Assembly: GCA_907164885.2 (NCBI GenBank)
Contig: OU015490.1
Coordinates: forward strand, 236,149,622 to 236,213,621
Direction of reading: 5' to 3'
Origin: Dolomedes plantarius
Taxonomy: Eukaryota; Arthropoda; Arachnida; Araneae; Dolomedidae
Length of the DNA stretch: 64,000 nt
This document shows positions 34,464 through 49,000 of this stretch, piece after piece (position 1 is the first letter of the stretch; every line of letters starts with the position of its first letter). A model generated the notes under the pieces. It saw only the letters and a program-made list of their open reading frames with translations, was not told where the DNA came from and did not search any database. The position numbers and the translations under genes were made by a program.

Positions 34464-35974
34464 CAGTAGAGCCTGTTGATACAAAGAAACTATAGCAAAA
34501 AGTAACTTTTTATCATTATTTAATTCCACTCCTCAGATTCAAAATTGTAATGTTCAACAGCTCCAGACAGCTTTGACATTAAAAATTAACAGGAAAGTTA
34601 AGCAAATACAAATAAACTGCAAAGACATTTAAGTCATATAAAGCAGAATTTAACCCTTTTATTATGGATAACAATGTAAGCATTTTGAATACACAGAAAT
34701 AAATGCAGTATAATAGTGTATGTACTGTAATGATTATTATCTAATAGAAATGACTGAATTATAGCCATTACAGTATATGAGTATAAATCAAGTATATATG
34801 GCTATAATTCATTATTTTTATTACACATGCTTGATAATCCTCATACATACGTGCAACACAAAAAGGTTTGAAATTAGTGCAAAATTAAGTCGGATTTATG
34901 GAGTTTATTGAAGTTTCTTGAAATCTACTAAAAAATATTTATCTAAATTAGAGTAAAATGTTTCCTAAATCATTGTGATGAATAGGATAAAGAAACAAGT
35001 TAATTACAGAAGTTAATTTATATTTGAAATAATTAACCTGAAATTTACAGAAATTTGAAGAATTTTAATAAAATATTACTGTTAATATAGTATATATATT
35101 TTTCATGTTATGCAAAAGTCAATTATAAAATTATAAAAGCATTTAAACCATATTTTTTTTATTTAATACCAGAAGAGAAAACTAATAGAGCATTTGTGAG
35201 AAGAAAAAAAAAGTAAATTATATAACTTAAGGTGAAAAAGCAGAATCTCAGTAAAAAAAAGCACTTAGCTTACTGCATATTATGGATAAATAAAATAAGT
35301 TCATGAAGTGATTTGAGAAGTAAGCAATAAGTTAGTTTTACTTTTTATACAAATAATTATTTCATATACCTTAATCCTCAATCATAGAAAATTTTACTAT
35401 AACAAATAATTTATTTAAATTTAAAAAAAAACTTCATTTGAATCAGATTATTAAAAAAAAATAATTAAAAAGAGCACTAGAAATTTCCTTAAATTTAAAA
35501 AGCTGAATATTATTGCTGTTTCCTTCATTTTCATTTTTTTTGGCTTTTTGCATTTTTTTTTAAATATATTTCAAACTTTACATTACAAAGATTTTTTTTT
35601 ATTTTACAGATGATAAATCAAGCTTAAAATAATGAAAATTATTTAATGCTATCAATATCTGACTGCAACATAATACAAGATTCTTTTTCCAAACAAACTT
35701 TGTAAGCACTAAACAATCAATTTACAAACATAATTTATATAAAAATTTCACATAAAATATCTCATTAAATCAACAGATTCTAAAATATAATGCAACAAGA
35801 AATATATATATAATTTCAGTTCATTAAAAAAATAAATCTCTAAAGTTAAAAGAAGATTACTTACTAAATCTATCAAATTAACATGAAATTATCTAAATAA
35901 GCAATATTATAATTTACTCTACAGTGAGCACTTTCTTTGAATATAAGAATGAACACTATAAACAGGTTCTACTG
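34464..35974. mobile_element. Possible Tigger/pogo-like non-autonomous element
   Basis: CAGTAGAGCCTGTTGATA at 34464 and the inverse of CAGTAGAACCTGTTTATA ending at 35974 (16 of 18 positions match) are both flanked by TA (34462-34463, 35975-35976). The CAGTA.. start and TA target suit Tigger elements. The 1.5-kb interior is AT-rich with no transposase left. Confidence 0.45.
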
Positions 35975-36065
35975 TACATAAATTAAAAACGATCTTATAT
36001 TAACTCTAACTTTACATTATAGACAACATTATGTACATGTATCAATAATACTGTTATGGATTCTG

Positions 36066-36325
36066 TCACCTATTAAGACGATTTTTCCGTTCAATGACAG
36101 GGCTTACTTGCAATTGCTCCATTTCATCGAACATTGATTGTGACGATCTACAATGCAATCGCCTGATAATAAACTGTAGATTATTACCAGGAAACAATAA
36201 TCCCAGAATGCTCTCCACAAGCACATAGAAGAACCTACGATTTAATTCTGGGTGTTGAAATAACTCAAAAACACACAGAACTCCTTTCCTTGTAGTCTCG
36301 CTTCCAATCACATGCTTCAGTTCAT
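36066..36325 (-). CDS. SNX13: SNX13 last coding exon: nexin C end and stop
   Basis: 260 nt after acceptor CATTTTAAG. DELKHVIGSETTRKGVLCVF leads to SPVIERKNRLNR and the TGA. Confidence 0.96.
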
Positions 36326-39300
36326 CTTAAAATGAAATGCAATTATTACTTAGTATAATGAAAAGAGGCATAAGAGAAAAAAAATTTATAGCATGAATGA
36401 CAAAGCACTTTTGACAATGGATAAAAATTTAACAAGATTTTTTGTTTATTTTTTTTATTTTAATCCTACATTGGGGAAAGAGTTGTATTTGTAGCGAACT
36501 GCTTCTGGCTCGGCTCAGTAAGTGAGCATAAATGAATACATTTAAATGACATATTTAGGGATACGTAGTTTTCGTATTTACAAAATAGATGCGAATAAAT
36601 GAAAATAGCTGATATGAGCAAATAAACACGAAAATTATTTACTACTTTTTGGTGAAAACTCTGTGATAAATGGCTTTTTAAGCAAAATTAGGTAATAATA
36701 GTAATAATTTATTAACATAATTGCTTATTTAAAACCATCCATGGTCTTTAACTGTGAAATCTCTCGAAATTTGCTTATTACATATTGCTAAAGACTTAAA
36801 GAAGAGAATGTCGAGACTTCTAGAATGTTAGCATTTAACTAAGAATTTTGATATTTACTTAACCAAATAAGTACAATTGTGATATTTTTCAATAAATGCA
36901 AAACTTTTGAATTTATATACATAAATATTTATTTTTGTGAATAATTGTGAAATTTTATATATTGTAATTTAAGCGAAATTTCGATATTTTTTATGCAAAA
37001 TTTACGTACCCCTACATATATTTAATAGAGTAGTTAAAAGTATTTACAAATTATGTATGGGCTATTTACAATAGTTATTGTGCTGTATTAGCAAACATTG
37101 TAAGCATGATAGTGGAAGCTTGTTTGCTGGCACACTCTGCCAAAAAGCTGCATTACTTCTACCTTAATACTGGCGAATTCCTTCTGCTCATGCATCACAG
37201 CAAGGGTTTTTTTTCCCTTAAATCACTATACAAGTCTATGTTTGAGGGCGTGGCCTATGAAACGTAGTTACACCATTTCTCCTGTTGGGATTTTTCTTCT
37301 TGTCATGCTTGCTACATGTGCTCTCCCTGCAGACTGCAAGACATCCACCTGAATGCAAACTATTGGGTGGGATACACAGCCACTTCTGGTAACAATATCC
37401 CTTAGTTACTTCTTGAAGTTATCAGACAAGAATTCAAAAGTATTTTTGGTCAACATGAAAGCAGGTTTTAGATAGTCAATCGCAATGGTCTGCTGATGAC
37501 CATTCATGTCGAGGCTGAAGATTAAACCTTTTCCCATGAGCAGCCCAATAAAGATTAGCTTTAGGACAGTAGTTGTCTGTAATAAAATTATTATAGCTGT
37601 TCAATGAAACATAACTTGTCACTGTATTAAATTTCATAGTCTGCTCAGAATAACAAAAAGGACAGTTAGGTAGATTATCTATATATATAAAACAGTTCCG
37701 TAACTGACTGACATACAACTCACAGACCAAACCGCTGGACCTAAAGGGCTGAAATTTTGCATGGCAATTCTTCTTATAGTGTAGGGGTCCACTAAGAAAG
37801 ATTTTTGAAAAACCCCTTCTTAGATATTTTAAAATTAAATTTTTAAGCTGTTTTAGTAACATTCTTTGAAGTTTGCATTTAAAATACAGTTGGCTCTCTG
37901 TTTAACGACGCTCTACTTAACGACAATCTCTATTTAAAGATGATATTTTCCAGTCCAGGCCCCTTCGACGATATGGGAAATGTCATATTTTCACAAATTC
38001 TGTTTAAGGGCGATCTCTACTTAAGGACGATTTTTCACGGTCCCTTGAAAGTCGTTAAACAGAGAGCCAACTGTAATAATTTGAGGGTTATAAAATTTAT
38101 ATCACGAGAAAGATCATAAAAATTCCTTTAAAATAAAATCTTTTTCGAATCGTTACCTCCATTTTCTGATTTTTGGTGAATTTTTAAAGATTAATTTTTA
38201 GAATTTAATTTATTAAATTCTGATCACGTGATTTCTTTTTCTGGTACTTTAAATAAATTTATCGTCACGTGCATAACAACTAAATAGACAAACAAAAATT
38301 TTTTTTTTCTTGCTGATGCGGCAGATGATTGGACATTATCCAAAAAAATATTAAAATACAATAAAAGATATTATGTTCCTCAAACTATACTATATTAATT
38401 GTACTATATTCTTTAGTATGTCCTATTATATTTAATTTGAATATTTTCTTCTACATTATTTTGTCTACAAAAATATCCCTTATGATTTTTTTATAATTTT
38501 TTCTTTTTTTTTTTACATCAATTGTATACATTGATCATCATATTTATTATAAATATATATATATATTTCTTTTCTTTGACATTAATTGCATACATTGACC
38601 GTTGTATTTAATTTGAATGTACTCCATAGCGAAGCACGGGTATTCAGCTAGTTTTGGTATAAGACTGGTAAGATTACCATTTTCGTATAAGTGTCCCTGG
38701 ATAAAGTCCATGACAGAAAAAATATCCCAAGATTTTCTAATAGCATCTCCTATTTGTTCATGACATTAAAACATTATAGACTGTCCATGTTATCCCTGCA
38801 CAAGTTTGATGGTTGGTTTGGTTTGGAGCACTATGGTCAACTTTTGCAACACAAGGGCTAACTAGAGTGTGACCTACTGCTTAAAGCCGATTCCAAACAG
38901 CTACAAGCATCCATGCCAAGAGTGGGACTCAAACCCACACACTCTGGTACCAAATGCCAGCATCCTGGCCATTCAGCCATCATCCGGCACAAGCTTGATG
39001 GAAAGGCAAGGGATGATATGCACTCTCATTTCCAGGCAAAGAGAATCAGAAGAGGTAACATTTTTATTTTATACTAGCTGAATACCCATACTTTGCTACA
39101 GAATACATTCAAATTAAATACAACAGTCAATGTATGCAATTAATGCCAAATAAAAAAATAAAATATTTAGAATAAATACAACAGTGAATGTATGCAATTA
39201 ATGCCAAAAAAAAGGATATATATTTATATATATTTATAAAAATCATAATGGATATATTTAGAGACAAAATAATGTAGAAGAAAATATTTAAATTAAATAT

Positions 39301-40017
39301 AACAATCAATGTATGCAATTAATTTGTAAGTTTAATATCCATAAAACATACTAATTTAAATTAAATTCTTAAAAAACTTCCATCTCAATTAGTCTAGTGG
39401 TTAAATTTTATCTTTTACATCTGTATTTTAATATTCTTTTTGTCAATTTATTTTGTTGTTATGCACGTGATGCAAAATTAATTTAAAGTATCACAAAAAG
39501 AAAAAAAAAACATGTGATCAGCATTTAATATATTAAATTCTAAAAATTAATCTTTAAAAATTTACTAAAAATCAGAAAATGGAGGTAAAGATTCGAAAAA
39601 GATTTCATTTTAAAGGAATTTTTATGATCTTTCTCATAATATAAATTTTATTACCCTCAGATTATTATTTTAAATGCAAACTTCAAAGAAAGTTACAAAA
39701 ATAGCTTGAAAATTTAATTTTAAAAAAATATAAGAAGAATTTTTCAAAAATCTTTCTTAGTGCACCCCTATACTATAAGAGGAATCACCATCCAAATTTC
39801 TGCCCTTTAGGTCTAGAGGTTTGGTCTGTGCGTTGTCAGTCAGTCAGTTGCGTAACTGTTTTATATATAGAGATAAAGCAAAGTGACAGAAATCAAACTA
39901 ATTTTCACCATTCATAATGTCACAATTTTTAGAATTCAAACAAAAGCAAAAAATTTGAGATTTTGTAAGAAATGGGCAAGTACAAAGTACACTTTCAAAT
40001 GAAAATATAATCCCACT

Positions 40018-40076
<59 letters not shown>

Positions 40077-43000
40077 TATATAAATATTTCCTTTATAAAG
40101 ATGTTTTTTCCCAGCTGCTGGATGATGAAACACTTGCACACAGCATGAATAAAAGAATATAAAGCTATACGTAAATGTATAATGCTTACCTGGAATAGAA
40201 CAAAGCATAAGCAATTTAGCAGCTATCCTTGTCCGCATCTTTGTTTTGTACTCTCGATCAGGACTCGGGACAGCCGGTGCTCCATTAGGCCACATGGCAT
40301 GTCTAAAGATAAAAAATATGTATGAATCACATTTTAGAATTAATAATTAGCATGTGTTTCTAAGCAATCTAAATTTTAAAAAATAAATAAATACCTGAAA
40401 GCTTTTATATATTCAGCCATCTGTTCTGCAGAAGTAGATTTCTGAACAAAATCAAGTATTCGCCTAAATAAAAAATTAAAGAAAAATTAAACATATCCTC
40501 ATTAAGTAACAAAAATTTGAATAAATAGAAAGTTATAGCAAATAGAAAATAAAATTTATAGCATTGAAACAGAATACTTCATAAATAGCACTTTTCCCCC
40601 CCAAACCAGATATTAGCATAATATTTATTATGATTAAGTAACACAAAATATTTCCTCAATTTCATTTTACCAAGGCTACTTCTAGATTACTAAACTAAAT
40701 ACTAGCAAATAAAAATGAAAACCCATGGAAAATCGATTTCTCAAAACCAAGAATAAACAGGGAGAAACACCAATCTTCTAGCAATAGGAAAATAAACAAA
40801 AAAGCAAACACAAAGTGAAAAAGCTTCTTCAGGTTGACATAAACACAACCTAAATGACACATTCTCCCTCCCCACTTAAACTGTAGAAACTGCAAGAATT
40901 CCTACATGAGATTCTATTCATAAATTTATTTTCTTTAGTATTATAAATTCTATTAACATAGGAATTTTACTATAATCTTTTAAAATGGGAAAAGCTTCAA
41001 GGCATAACCATTAAATAACAAAATGTACAAAAAAAATTAAACCTTTCAAGCACAAATTTCAAATCAAATTATATTTTCTGACGAATTTTTAATGACATAC
41101 CTATTAATAGCATCACCATAAGTGGCATTGATAATTTGCCGTAAAAGAATAACAATTCTCTTCCTAAACCACTGGTCTTTACTCTTTAAATCAAATACTT
41201 CATCCATAAGAAGTAACAAAATTCGGAGTGGAATATTGTCATCACCCTGAAATATATAAATCATAATGTCAAAAGATTCTGAGCAAAAATATACTAGTGC
41301 AGCAGATAAACTGTGCTGACAACATTTAAATTTTAAATTAAAAATTATTTCTTAACTCCTCATTTTATATATTTCTAAATTTGATACTTAAAAGTTATTG
41401 TTGTTGTTACTTATGGCAATTTTGGAACTTAATCCATTTTACTGTTAGCCATTTATTTAAGGGGGCACCGTATAAGTGGCCAGCATTACCCCCTACAAGC
41501 CGGTCCCGTAAATTAGGACTGAGTCAAGAGCTGAGACCAGGACATTTGACCCTGCACCTCCAGAGGTAAATTTGCAAACTTGGAGGACTTGCAGCCATGA
41601 TGGATTTTACATGCACCAGTCACCATTAGTGTACATGGCGATGGATTTGTAGCGACAGGCATCAAACCAGAGACGTTCAGATCACTGGCCCCCTGCACTT
41701 GTCAACTGGGCCATCACGCCCGCTTGATACTTAAGGTTGAATGCATCATTTTCCCTAACAACATTCATAAAACACATAAATTGTTCTGAGCAACTAATTA
41801 GGAGTTCCAGTCCCTAACTTACCCAAGTAAGGGCCTGTTCACATAGAATCCTTCAGCATCAGCGTTACTTGTATTGAAATATATTTAACCAATTACTAAC
41901 CTCCAAACAATTAGCCATGAAATTGTTAAGGTCTGTGATTGGTTTAAAATATGTAAATAAGAGTGAAGCTAATGCTGACGGATTCTTTGTGAACAGGCCC
42001 TAACACAAGACCATTGGGAAATTGTTTTTTAAGCATTAAGGTCTGTGATTGATTTAAAATATGTCAATAAGAGTAATGCTGACGGATTCTTTGTGAACAG
42101 GCCCTAACACAAGACTGTTGGGAACTTGTTTTTAAGCATAGTTGGCCAACAGCTGGATTTGGCTGTTGGGGTTGTTTTTTTGAACACGGAGGCACTTGTC
42201 ACTAGACATTCGCTTGTAAGTACACCGCAAGACTGCTGGCCATTCATTTAAGGGGGCCCCGCACGGGTGACCAGCACTACTGCCTATAAGTCAGTCCCAT
42301 AATTTAGAACCGAGTCAAGTGACGAGAATGGTACACTTTACCCCACACCTCTAGGGGTAAATTGAGGGTTATGTTGAAACAATGGCTGATATTGCAGTTC
42401 ACTCAACAGTTGGCTGTTAGTTGGCCTAACTGTTGACAGAGCAGTTGAACTCTCATTTGCAGTTGGGATAACAACATTTTATAATTGTTGGCCAAGCATA
42501 ACAATTTTGCAATTGGCCTATATTTGTTTCTGGAAGTTCTGCCAACGGTAACCATTTCCTAACGATGTAACAAAAATTTGCTTTTGAGCCAACGCTGGGT
42601 GTTATTTGGGTACTCTAATAATATACTGATAATGATATATACATTGAAATTAATAATTAAATATAAATATAACAAATTTTTCAGTTTATGGCATGAGAAG
42701 AGAAATGTTCAAATATGTACAAATAGAATAAAAGTTCTTCTAGAACTGAAAGTTCTTGAAAATTCTTTTGTTTCTGCTGCATGTCAGCTAAACACCAAAA
42801 CTGATCAAGATTGAAAATTTTTTTGCCATGATTATATGCAAAAGCAGAAACCTTAAAACATGACTGAAGTTGAACTTGAAATTCAACAATGATGAAATTC
42901 AACAAAATTTTTACGCATTTTATAATGAATGTTTGTTTATGAAAAAAGGTGATGACTTTTTACAATACAGAGACACACAAACTATCAGTGTGCAGAAAAA

Positions 43001-46000
43001 ATACAATATTTATTATAAAACTTTCATGAACCTTACATAATTCCATTAAATACATACTACTATAAAAATTTTCTCTTGTTTTAAGATGAAGTAATGTAAG
43101 AAGAAGAACTTAAGCAGAAAATCAGTTTATATAAGCTACTTGATCACTTTAAAAATTCTCTTATCTTTATGAAATATACTTATTCTTTCCTTTAAAAGGT
43201 TAAATGTTACATCTAGTTAGGTATGCATATTTTTCAGAAACTGGATGTCCATTAGCAAATACAATTTTTAATAAATAAAATAAACACAAGTACTGTACCT
43301 TAAATTCCATAATGAGTACTCTAATGAAGACAAAAAGGCTACACTGATAATTTCAAGTTCAAATAAAACAAAATGGCAGAAAATACAACTGTTTGCAAAA
43401 GCAAGTATTTACTATAATTTCCTGCCTTTAATCTACAGCAGCATATAAATTACAACTGTAGTTTTGGTTGATTTAAAAAAAAAAAAAAATTCTACAACCT
43501 GTGGCAATGTAATCATTGCAAATGATTGTGCCACAACTCATTTGTCTTCTCTTAAAACATCTTTGACCACCAAAATATTGTACCATCTGATGATGCAATT
43601 ATATGTTAAATTTCCATTCAGAACATTTTATAACTAGATGCTAAATCAACATTACAATTTTCAAAGTAGCATGAACAGTTACCATTTTTCTGATCAAAAG
43701 GTATAACAGAGTTGATTTTAAGCTTAAATAAAATAAAATGCCAGAAAATATAGCTTTTTGCAAAAGCAAGTATTTACTACAATTTCCTGCCTTTAATCTA
43801 CAGGAGTATATAAATCACAACTGTAGTTTTTGTTGATAAAAAAAAATTTACAAACTGTGGCAATATAATTGCTGCATATAATTGTGCCGAAACCTATTTG
43901 CTTTATCTTAAAACATATTGGACCACTAAAAACTTGCACTATCTGATGTGTAATTATATATTAAACTTTCATTCAGAACAGTTCATAACTAGATACTAAA
44001 TCAACATTCAGATTTTCAAAAGTAGCATGATCAGTGACAATTTTTCTGATAAGGAAAAATCCAAAGGTATTTGATTGTCTAAGGCAGTGGTTCTTAACCA
44101 GGGGTGCGAGAGAACATTTCTAGGGGTGCAAGAGAAGGTTCAAAATTTTTAATAAAAATTATCAATTGACTGAATCATTTGATGGATACTTTTCTCATGG
44201 GAAATATAAGCAAAATTAATAGATGGATCCATTTTTGTTTGACCTAAATTCAGTGGATGACAACATTTATTAAAAGATGATCTTATTGTAATATGAGCTA
44301 ATGCACATATTGAAATGGAATTTGAAAAACTGGACTTAGAACAGTTCCGGTGTATGCAATTAGAACTTTATCTAGAATTGGCAAAAGTAGAATTAGAGAC
44401 ACTTTTACCATTTGCCACCACTCACCTTCGTGAAATGAGTTTTTCATCACTTCTGCACATCAAAACAAAAGCCAGAAATCGCTTAAAGGCATTTGATGAC
44501 TTATGTGTGGCTCTTTCAAAAAAAGAGCCTTGTTTTAAAAGGATAATTATGAACAAACAACAACATAGCCATTAAAAATGTATTATTGTTTTATATGTAA
44601 TAATATATAATGTATTGTAAATTTATTAATTTTTTTAGGTAATAAATAAATTATCTTGTAATAAATGTCTCTTCATAAATAAAGAATATAAATATATTTC
44701 AAGGGGGTATGAGGGTTTATTTTCAGATTCAAGGGGGTGTTGAGTAATGAAAAGATTAAGAACCACTGGTCTAAGACATGGAGTTGACAAAAAGGTACAT
44801 AAAAACCTTCTGTGAATTTCAAATATGATTTGGATCACAGCCAATAAACTAACAGACAATTACAAGGTTCCTTATCTTAGGTGATAACCCTCTTCTATCC
44901 TTCAATTATGAAATATTGATTTTGTCACACTTATGGCACCTTCAGTCATGAATTCAGAACTATAACCTGTCAGTATAAAAACAAAAACTGCAGGTACTAC
45001 ATAGCATCCACAAAACTACATCAAGAAATTAGATATTTTCAATGCATAATATACTGATTACAGGCAGGATATCATGGGCAAACAATCATGTTTATTTCAG
45101 AGACAATTCACTACAAACATATCTTACCTCAACATCAAGACCAGCGGCAACTTTACAACTCTCAGACATAGTCTGGCTAACAGGGGAAGCACTTCGATTG
45201 CCTAGCACCTTCACTAACCCATCTTTAATTCCATCCATAAAGGAATCAGGAACAGCTTTAACTTTATGCCCAACAGATTTCATAGATGAACATAGTGGAT
45301 TCACAAGTGAATCAACCTGACAATAGGTAATACAGAATATCAAACAACTGCATTGAAATAAAAATAAAAAAAATCTGATATAACAGCCTGTATGAATCTG
45401 TCATATTCAAATTGCTTCATACTACCAAAAATTCCCAAACATAAAAACAAAACCATCTGAATAAAAACTTTTAATAATTCTAGAAAAAAAGTTTGCATAA
45501 TAATACAAAATAGTGTCAAAGTTTTAATACATGACACTCACATTGTTAAGTGGCTAGCACCTGGGGTTTACACATTGTGGGCTCAGGTTATAATCCAGGA
45601 TAAGGCATGGGTATTCCTGTATGTCTCCTAATAGGGAACAGTGTTGACTCGCTAATATGGTGCTCCCATAATAAGTAGTGTTACGTCCCCATGGTTGAAA
45701 TAAACACACAAGAGACAGACTTACAACACAGAGCTTGTATTAAAAACTATTTCTGTACAGTATGAACAAAGGCAAAGAGACTATCCTCTTCTGCATATGA
45801 GAGATATCACAGGAACAGAAACAAACTTTCACGAAGAGTCTCCCAGCTTTTCAAGAGAGAGGTATCTCTCTAACAGTCTCTAATCGAGGGAAAATGACCA
45901 CCTTCGCTGATGTGGTTTACCTGCAGCGAGCTCTTCTCAACGTCATACTGCAGGTATCTCAGAGCTCAACACTCTCTGGGGTTTGAGGGCCCTTCTGGCT

Positions 46001-49000
46001 TTCATCTTGTCTCCGCACAGCACACTATTGGCACTGCTGTAGACAGCACTCTGCGAGGCTCAACACGAACTCTCAGGGGCAGTCTTCGGTGCCCCAACTT
46101 AGCTTTCTGTCCAGCAGAAGAAAATTTCCCACTTTTTTTATGCTGCGGCCCACCAGCACTGGTCAATTTCCGCATCCACGGGGGTGGCTCACAGCTCTCA
46201 CCAGGGGGGGGGGGCTTCACTCTGAGGTTTTTTTTTGTCAGCAGTGTCTCATAGAAGAAAAGAAGCGAGGTGACCATTGGTAATAAAATGGCCCCTTGTT
46301 TTTCTCAGAACCAGGCCTCCCTCATAAGAGAGAGCTTTAGACTAGGGTGGTTCTTTTCCCAGAAAAAAGCTACAATGTACAGTAGCCAAAGAATTCATGG
46401 TGTGAAAGGGCCAATATCCTCAGGACAAAATACCTCAGGAAAAAAAAGTTGTGCTATATCAAGACTAATTAGCCAAAAAATAGAAAAATGTAATAACACT
46501 ACCAAATTAAAATAAAGCTGTAGTAATATATAATTGAATTAATCTCAATTGAATAAACCCTTGATAACTGAATTAAACCTTTAAATTGCATTATAATACT
46601 GAACATTCTTCCACTTCCAAACACAACTGTCTAAGTAAAAATTACAGATAAAAGTTTGTATAAAAATCTAAAACAGTACAAAAATTATAAACAAATGCAG
46701 CCATTCTCAATTACTGTATCAAAACAATATGCATCCAATATATATATATAAAAAGAGATAACACTACCTATTGAAAATAAACCCATAACAATTCAAAACC
46801 AAATCAATCTGAAGATAAGAAATACTTAAAATGAAAAAAGCTGTATTGATATAAAAACAGCATAATTTTGAGGTAACTTCAAATAAGAATCTCTTAGTGG
46901 TTTCATATTGCATTAAACTACTAAATATTATTGCACTTAAAACCAAAACTATTTGAGTGAAAATTATAAAGTTAGTCAAAACTGTAGATAAAGTAAATAT
47001 AATAATACGACATTACAAAAATTGTAATTTAAGTCAGCCATTCTTGTTTACTGTATCAAGACTACAAACATTAAAAAAAAATTAAAGAACACAATCTACA
47101 GAAATAAAAACATAGCTGCAGGATTTAATACATGCTGCACAACATTTGCATTTATTCCACACAATTTCAAGACTGTTTATTCCAGACCTATTAAAATTTA
47201 ACCTTTTGTATGAACAAAAAAACCCTTAAAAAATCAATAACTATCAATATAAAAATAAAAATAGGTGTTAAAAAATTCAGTAAATGAACAATCTAACTTT
47301 TGAAACAAATAGTGCTATTTCTTTTAATAATAATCAGAAATTGTAAAAACAAAATCATGTAAAATAGCATTTTACATCCACACTTTTGCATAAAGAAATC
47401 CTAAATTTAAATTTTTAATTTCTACATATTTAAAAGCTTAATTTATTCTTTTGCAAAATCAAACTCTTATAGCAATTTTTTGAGAAATTAAACAAATGTT
47501 AGATATTAAAAACTAAGAATGTTTTACTTTGCAGTTCTGTTTCAAGAATAGCATGAATGATCTTTCTTGTGAATGATCATAAGACTAGTTGACAACATTG
47601 AAATTGGATATTCTACCTTATCATGCATAGTAAGTACTTTAAATCTTAATAAAAGAGAAATTCAACAATTCAGTTCAAAGTAATACATAAAAAAACATCA
47701 ATTAAAAATAAACATCAGAATCTACCTTTTTAGCAAGAGGTTTCTTTCCTTTTTCATAGACTTTAGGCTCCAAAAATTGTAGCAGGAGAGTTTTCAACCC
47801 AATATTAACTTGTAACATTTCAGGATTAGTCAGGCACTGTAAATATCCTGAAAGCTGACTTGTGCGTTTCTCCAGAAACTGTGGACTCAGATTATTAAAG
47901 GTTTTCTTTCCAGGGAACTGAAGATGACTTAGATGAGGAAACTAATCATAACAATAAAAATAACAAATTGTTTCTAAGAAAAAATTAAGTGATACAAATA
48001 TGTTACATTAAATTGTTGTATGAATAATGACCATTTTTTTAACATTAATGCAATACAGACATTTCATGAGGACCTTTAAAAATGAAAAAAGCTTGGAGCT
48101 ACAACACATGCAATGCAAGTTACACATGTTGTGGAAAATGAGAGATTAACACAAAACACTCAAGACAAATAATCTTTTTATATTTAGTACTAGAAGGGCT
48201 TCGCCCAGCTATGCATTCACCAACCGCAAGCCAGTCTGGAATTGAATTCTAACAGAACAACATTAATTGAATACCCAAATTGAATCACAGTTCACTTGAA
48301 TTTAAAATGTTTTTCACTTTTAATGGTCAAAAAATCCCCAAAAATCAGTACATCTTCAAATGATCTATTTATGATTAAAATAGAAAAAGAATTAAAAATT
48401 AGACACACAATGAAACATTTCTTTTCAGTGATTCATTTTTTTAGTGAGAATCATACTGTGAAAGAATCATGCTTTGTTTATATTTGTTACGTCATGTAAC
48501 GCTTTGCTGTAATGAGATGCATCCATGTGCCCTCTAGCAGCAGTATGTAAAAATAATCAGAAGTACAAAAGCACCGCTTGACAGCGGTCGACAGCTACTC
48601 TGCCTCCCGTTAGTCGAGAAATAAAAATAAGTTTATTTTGCAGCAAACAAAGCTGCTAGTCTGTCAGGTTATTTAAGCCTGAAACTAAAGTCTGAACAAT
48701 ATCTAAAATTTTTTACTCTTCACTTTGCTGCAAAACTCACTGTGTAGGCTTCTTGTATTTACATAAGCATTTGTAAATTGCAAAAAACACAGATAAATTC
48801 ATAATATTATGATCAAATGATGTACAGATTTATGCACTGGCAATATGCATCAACAAGAATTATATTGATTGTTGAAAAAATTTAATCAGCAATTCATATT
48901 TGACATTTTAACAAACAAATGAGAGAAAAAAGGCAATGTACTACATCACATGTGTTTCAAATTTTTAAATGACTTTATCATGTAGATAAAAGTTAAAAGT

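Noticed and set aside
42140..42560. Further MITE with TTGGCCAAC-type internal repeats
   Set aside because: Several short inverted TTGGCC/AACAGTTGG motifs occur, but no consistent pair of ends or target duplication could be fixed.
45910..46283. Overlapping ORFs on both strands in the GC-richer repeat
   Set aside because: Open in several frames at once because of base composition; no motif recognised.
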